From: Labilibaculum filiforme
Lineage (GTDB): Bacteria > Bacteroidota > Bacteroidia > Bacteroidales > Marinifilaceae
NCBI RefSeq assembly: GCF_002843315.1
Contig: NZ_MVDD01000014.1
Span: forward strand, 40,830-104,829
Direction of reading: 5' to 3'
Length of the DNA stretch: 64,000 nucleotides
A program made the translations under genes and the position numbers. The notes beneath the pieces are model-generated. The model searched no databases. It worked only from the letters and a program-made list of their open reading frames with translations, and was not told the origin of the DNA. Positions 61,710 through 64,000 of this stretch are shown here, in pieces. Positions within the stretch are counted from its first letter, which is position 1. Each line of letters starts with the position of its first letter.

Positions 61710-63692
61710 TTAATTGTAAAAAGTCCAGATTAGTCCATACTTTAGCATGGCTGGATTGAGAGGGTAGTGTGGCGCCGAAAAATAGTTTTTACTGCCTATA
61801 GACGCATTCATGTGTTCGTACATAAAAAAGATACGCGTACGTTTAATTCTAAAGTTAAAATAAACATCAACCTTAGGATAATCACCAGTTTCTTTCTGAT
61901 CCTGCAAAAAGAACTGTCCTGTTGAAGGCATATAATCAGGAGCGTAAAATGCTGTATTGTAACGCACCGCAAATCCTACTTGAAGACCTAAGGCACCATT
62001 AAAAAATGTATTCTTATAATAGTTATCACTATAGACTGAAAAAGTTGGTAATGGCAAAATTTTATCCTCAGATCCTTTTTGACCAACTAACTTTTGGTTT
62101 AGATAAAAGTTTCCCAATTTGAATCTTTTTTCTAAATATCCGGTTAATACCGTAATTCCTTTTCCCGTTTGTTCGGGTGTAGCACTCAAGCCAAAATAGG
62201 TATAATTATCGATTTGATTAATATGACCACCTATTTTTATATGATTTTTCTCATTAAAATATTCGATTCCAAGCTCTAATTCGGTGGTTTTATCCAAATT
62301 CAAATTCCATTGCTGATGATTCCCATAATACTTAGAAAGAAGAAAATCCGGAGTTTTCGAATCCAACTTCGCGAATATAGAAACTCCATGAGGAATGGAA
62401 TCTTTTTTCCCAATCCATTTAGTGAGCTCATACTTTAACTCAAAATCATTTTGCTTATATCCTTCAAAAACGAAAACCCCTGTTGCATTCCAATTTAATT
62501 TGGAACCAGCATTACTAAACAGACCTGCAAGAAGTTGATTATTATGTACTTTACTGTCTTTTTGATGCAAAGAAATTTCATTTACTTCCAAACGTGAATT
62601 GTACTTTCCAAAATCACTAATAATACCAACCCTAGCACCTAAACGAATCCATTTATTCTTGTTCTCATTAAAAATAAGCTGAAACGAATTTCGAAAGTTC
62701 GAATATTCTACTTTATCAAATGTTGTTTCACTATCGTAGTAGTAATTAGAATAAAATGTATCATCCAATAATGTTTCTCTAAATCTCCAACTATCCGATT
62801 CATAGTGAAAGCCATAAACAAAATTCATCGGATAAGCATAAGTGGTATCCTTCTCCTGAACCACCTCCCTTTCTTCCCCAATTCCATAAGAATGTTTCAT
62901 GAAGAAATTAAAATTTGTCAGCTTACTCTTGGAGTCGTCTAATTTAACTTGCAAATTTTCAGAGTCTTCACTATCATCAGTTAACTCAGTATCATCCAAT
63001 AAACCACCATTCTCCTCGTTACTCAAACTATTTTGATTCAGAACAAAATCCAAACCATATCTTTCTTTCCTATAAGTAGAAAAGAAACTAAAATCGTATA
63101 ATTTAGTTTTCTGATTCTGATACTGACCATCACTTGAAATCAAATTATAGCTAACCCCCACATTCCAGAATGGGTTAACATTTTGCGTTTGTAAAACTTT
63201 CAAAAGATTTTCTGCTTGTCCTTTTGCACCACCAGTTTCGTAATAGATGCTAGTATAAGGAGTTGTTGTATTGAAGAAAATTATATCCTCTGGTTTAAGC
63301 ATATAATCTCTATAGTTAGAAAATAATAAAAACTGTTCGCTATTATTACGATCTTTATAAACATTAGAAATATAAGGCGATCCTAAATTTCCCAAATAAG
63401 TATTCGAAATACTATTTCTAAATATTGGATTGTAATTATATTGAGAACCCAACATCGTATCTAATTCCACATACTCAATTCGCGAAGCGAAATCAGTAAG
63501 TTTCCAGCTCTTAATTACAGACTTGACGTTATTATACCCCAAACTGTCCATCTCATTACCCTTCTCCCCTGACTTATTCCTACTTCCCAGTTTTTTATTT
63601 TCAAGATCACCAGGACCACCATCAAACACCTGAGCGTAAGAATTCAAGCAAGTGCAAATCAAGATTGTTACAAATAGAAAGAATTGTTTCAT
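61710..63692 (-). CDS. Porin_10-family putative porin
   Basis: About 660 residues. Signal peptide (MKQFFLFVTILICTCLNSYA), then a long stretch of alternating aromatic/charged beta strands (YGLDFVLNQN, FRNSFQLIFNENK, WNLNLDKTTELELGIEYF) ending FRIKRTRIFFMYEHM and LKYGLIWTFYN with C-terminal aromatic, as in outer-membrane barrels. The family (PF14121-like) is common in Bacteroidota with an unknown solute. Start is ATG 63692 because the codon at 63701 is TTG. A TATCTTTG box ends at 63699, leaving only ~5 nt of leader. Confidence 0.85.
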   Translation of the reverse strand: MKQFFLFVTILICTCLNSYAQVFDGGPGDLENKKLGSRNKSGEKGNEMDSLGYNNVKSVIKSWKLTDFASRIEYVELDTMLGSQYNYNPIFRNSISNTYLGNLGSPYISNVYKDRNNSEQFLLFSNYRDYMLKPEDIIFFNTTTPYTSIYYETGGAKGQAENLLKVLQTQNVNPFWNVGVSYNLISSDGQYQNQKTKLYDFSFFSTYRKERYGLDFVLNQNSLSNEENGGLLDDTELTDDSEDSENLQVKLDDSKSKLTNFNFFMKHSYGIGEEREVVQEKDTTYAYPMNFVYGFHYESDSWRFRETLLDDTFYSNYYYDSETTFDKVEYSNFRNSFQLIFNENKNKWIRLGARVGIISDFGKYNSRLEVNEISLHQKDSKVHNNQLLAGLFSNAGSKLNWNATGVFVFEGYKQNDFELKYELTKWIGKKDSIPHGVSIFAKLDSKTPDFLLSKYYGNHQQWNLNLDKTTELELGIEYFNEKNHIKIGGHINQIDNYTYFGLSATPEQTGKGITVLTGYLEKRFKLGNFYLNQKLVGQKGSEDKILPLPTFSVYSDNYYKNTFFNGALGLQVGFAVRYNTAFYAPDYMPSTGQFFLQDQKETGDYPKVDVYFNFRIKRTRIFFMYEHMNASIGSKNYFSAPHYPLNPAMLKYGLIWTFYN

Positions 63693-63698
63693 AGCCAA

Positions 63699-63706
63699 CA
63701 AAGATA
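63699..63706 (-). promoter_or_regulatory. Candidate -7 box for the Porin_10 gene (near-leaderless)
   Basis: Minus strand TATCTTTG, exact TAnnTTTG. The predicted start site coincides with the first bases of the gene. No -33 TTG is found at normal spacing. Confidence 0.35.
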
Positions 63707-63853
63707 AACAAACTGTTATTAAGTTGAATGGATAGACTCAAAATATAGGTTAAAAAACCTTAGTAAGAGTTAAAGAAGAGGATTTTTACGACCAGCGGCA
63801 AATCCAACGTAAATCGTTTATATAAAACTGCACTAAAAAACAACAGGTATAAC

Positions 63854-63893
63854 AAAAAAGAGTCTCATTCCTGTTGGAATAAGACTCTTTTAA
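63854..63893 (-). terminator. Terminator of the rRNA operon
   Basis: AAAAGAGTCTTATTCC / GGAATGAGACTCTTTT, a long stem with one mismatch-type pair, then TTTTTT on the minus strand, directly after 5S rRNA. Confidence 0.9.
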
Positions 63894-63895
63894 AA

Positions 63896-64000
<105 letters not shown>

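Overview
The window is an AT-rich bacterial chromosome segment from a member of the Bacteroidota, most likely an anaerobic or facultative marine lineage near the Marinilabiliales/Marinifilaceae (taxonomy inferred from gene style, not tested). Supporting signs are -7 promoter boxes of the form TAnnTTTG, near absence of Shine-Dalgarno sites, many SPII lipoproteins, and Bacteroidota-typical families (DUF4783, DUF5686, DUF6174, DUF6515, Porin_10). There are no transposases, CRISPR arrays or tRNAs. The only rRNA is a 5S gene cut by the right edge.

Left part (1-13 kb): the 5'-terminal part of a GlmM-like phosphohexomutase; an RluB-type pseudouridine synthase with a long repetitive N-terminal tail; a complete riboflavin operon (ribD-ribE-ribBA-ribH, minus strand) controlled by an FMN riboswitch whose terminator abuts the ribD start; the GTPases era and der; a TPR protein; and a RIC/hemerythrin-type di-iron protein paired with a LuxR-type regulator whose receiver lacks the phospho-acceptor Asp.

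Middle-left (12-25 kb): an MBL-fold hydrolase adjoining a giant NtrY-like membrane histidine kinase, rlmH, a nitrogen module (amtB facing a glutamine synthetase, with related C-rich boxes upstream of both), type II NADH dehydrogenase and ridA.

24.9-36.4 kb: ten closely spaced minus-strand genes form one likely operon. It combines a CTP-dependent lipid/polyprenol kinase, CdsA, a CDP-alcohol phosphatidyltransferase, two dehydrogenases, a VOC protein, a TSUP permease, a LolA-like carrier, an MMPL/RND exporter and an outer-membrane DUF5686 protein. I infer a system that makes and exports an unusual polar lipid.

36.5-43.9 kb: the most striking region. A PAAR protein is followed by a 963-residue effector (degenerate M23-like module, EF-hand-like loop, an 82-residue junction, GH19-type lysozyme). 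Then come two orphan C-terminal cassettes (peptidoglycan-binding payload; SLT-type lysozyme) that repeat the same junction and then diverge exactly after an MRRM motif. Each is paired with an exported or lipoprotein immunity candidate and bounded by a repeated hairpin; a remnant of an older immunity gene ends the array. This looks like a recombining polymorphic antibacterial toxin locus of type VI or contractile-injection type.

44-64 kb: valS with a REP-like element behind it, a PLP aminotransferase, lipoproteins, a NamZ-type muramidase, a LolC/E-type permease starting at TTG, a GH2 beta-galactosidase divergent from a membrane-anchored winged-helix-type regulator with a perfect 18-bp palindrome between them, a CPBP protease plus class D beta-lactamase pair, an asparaginase/GatD pseudogene, a Nudix hydrolase, an MltF-like transglycosylase, a Porin_10 protein and the 5S rRNA.
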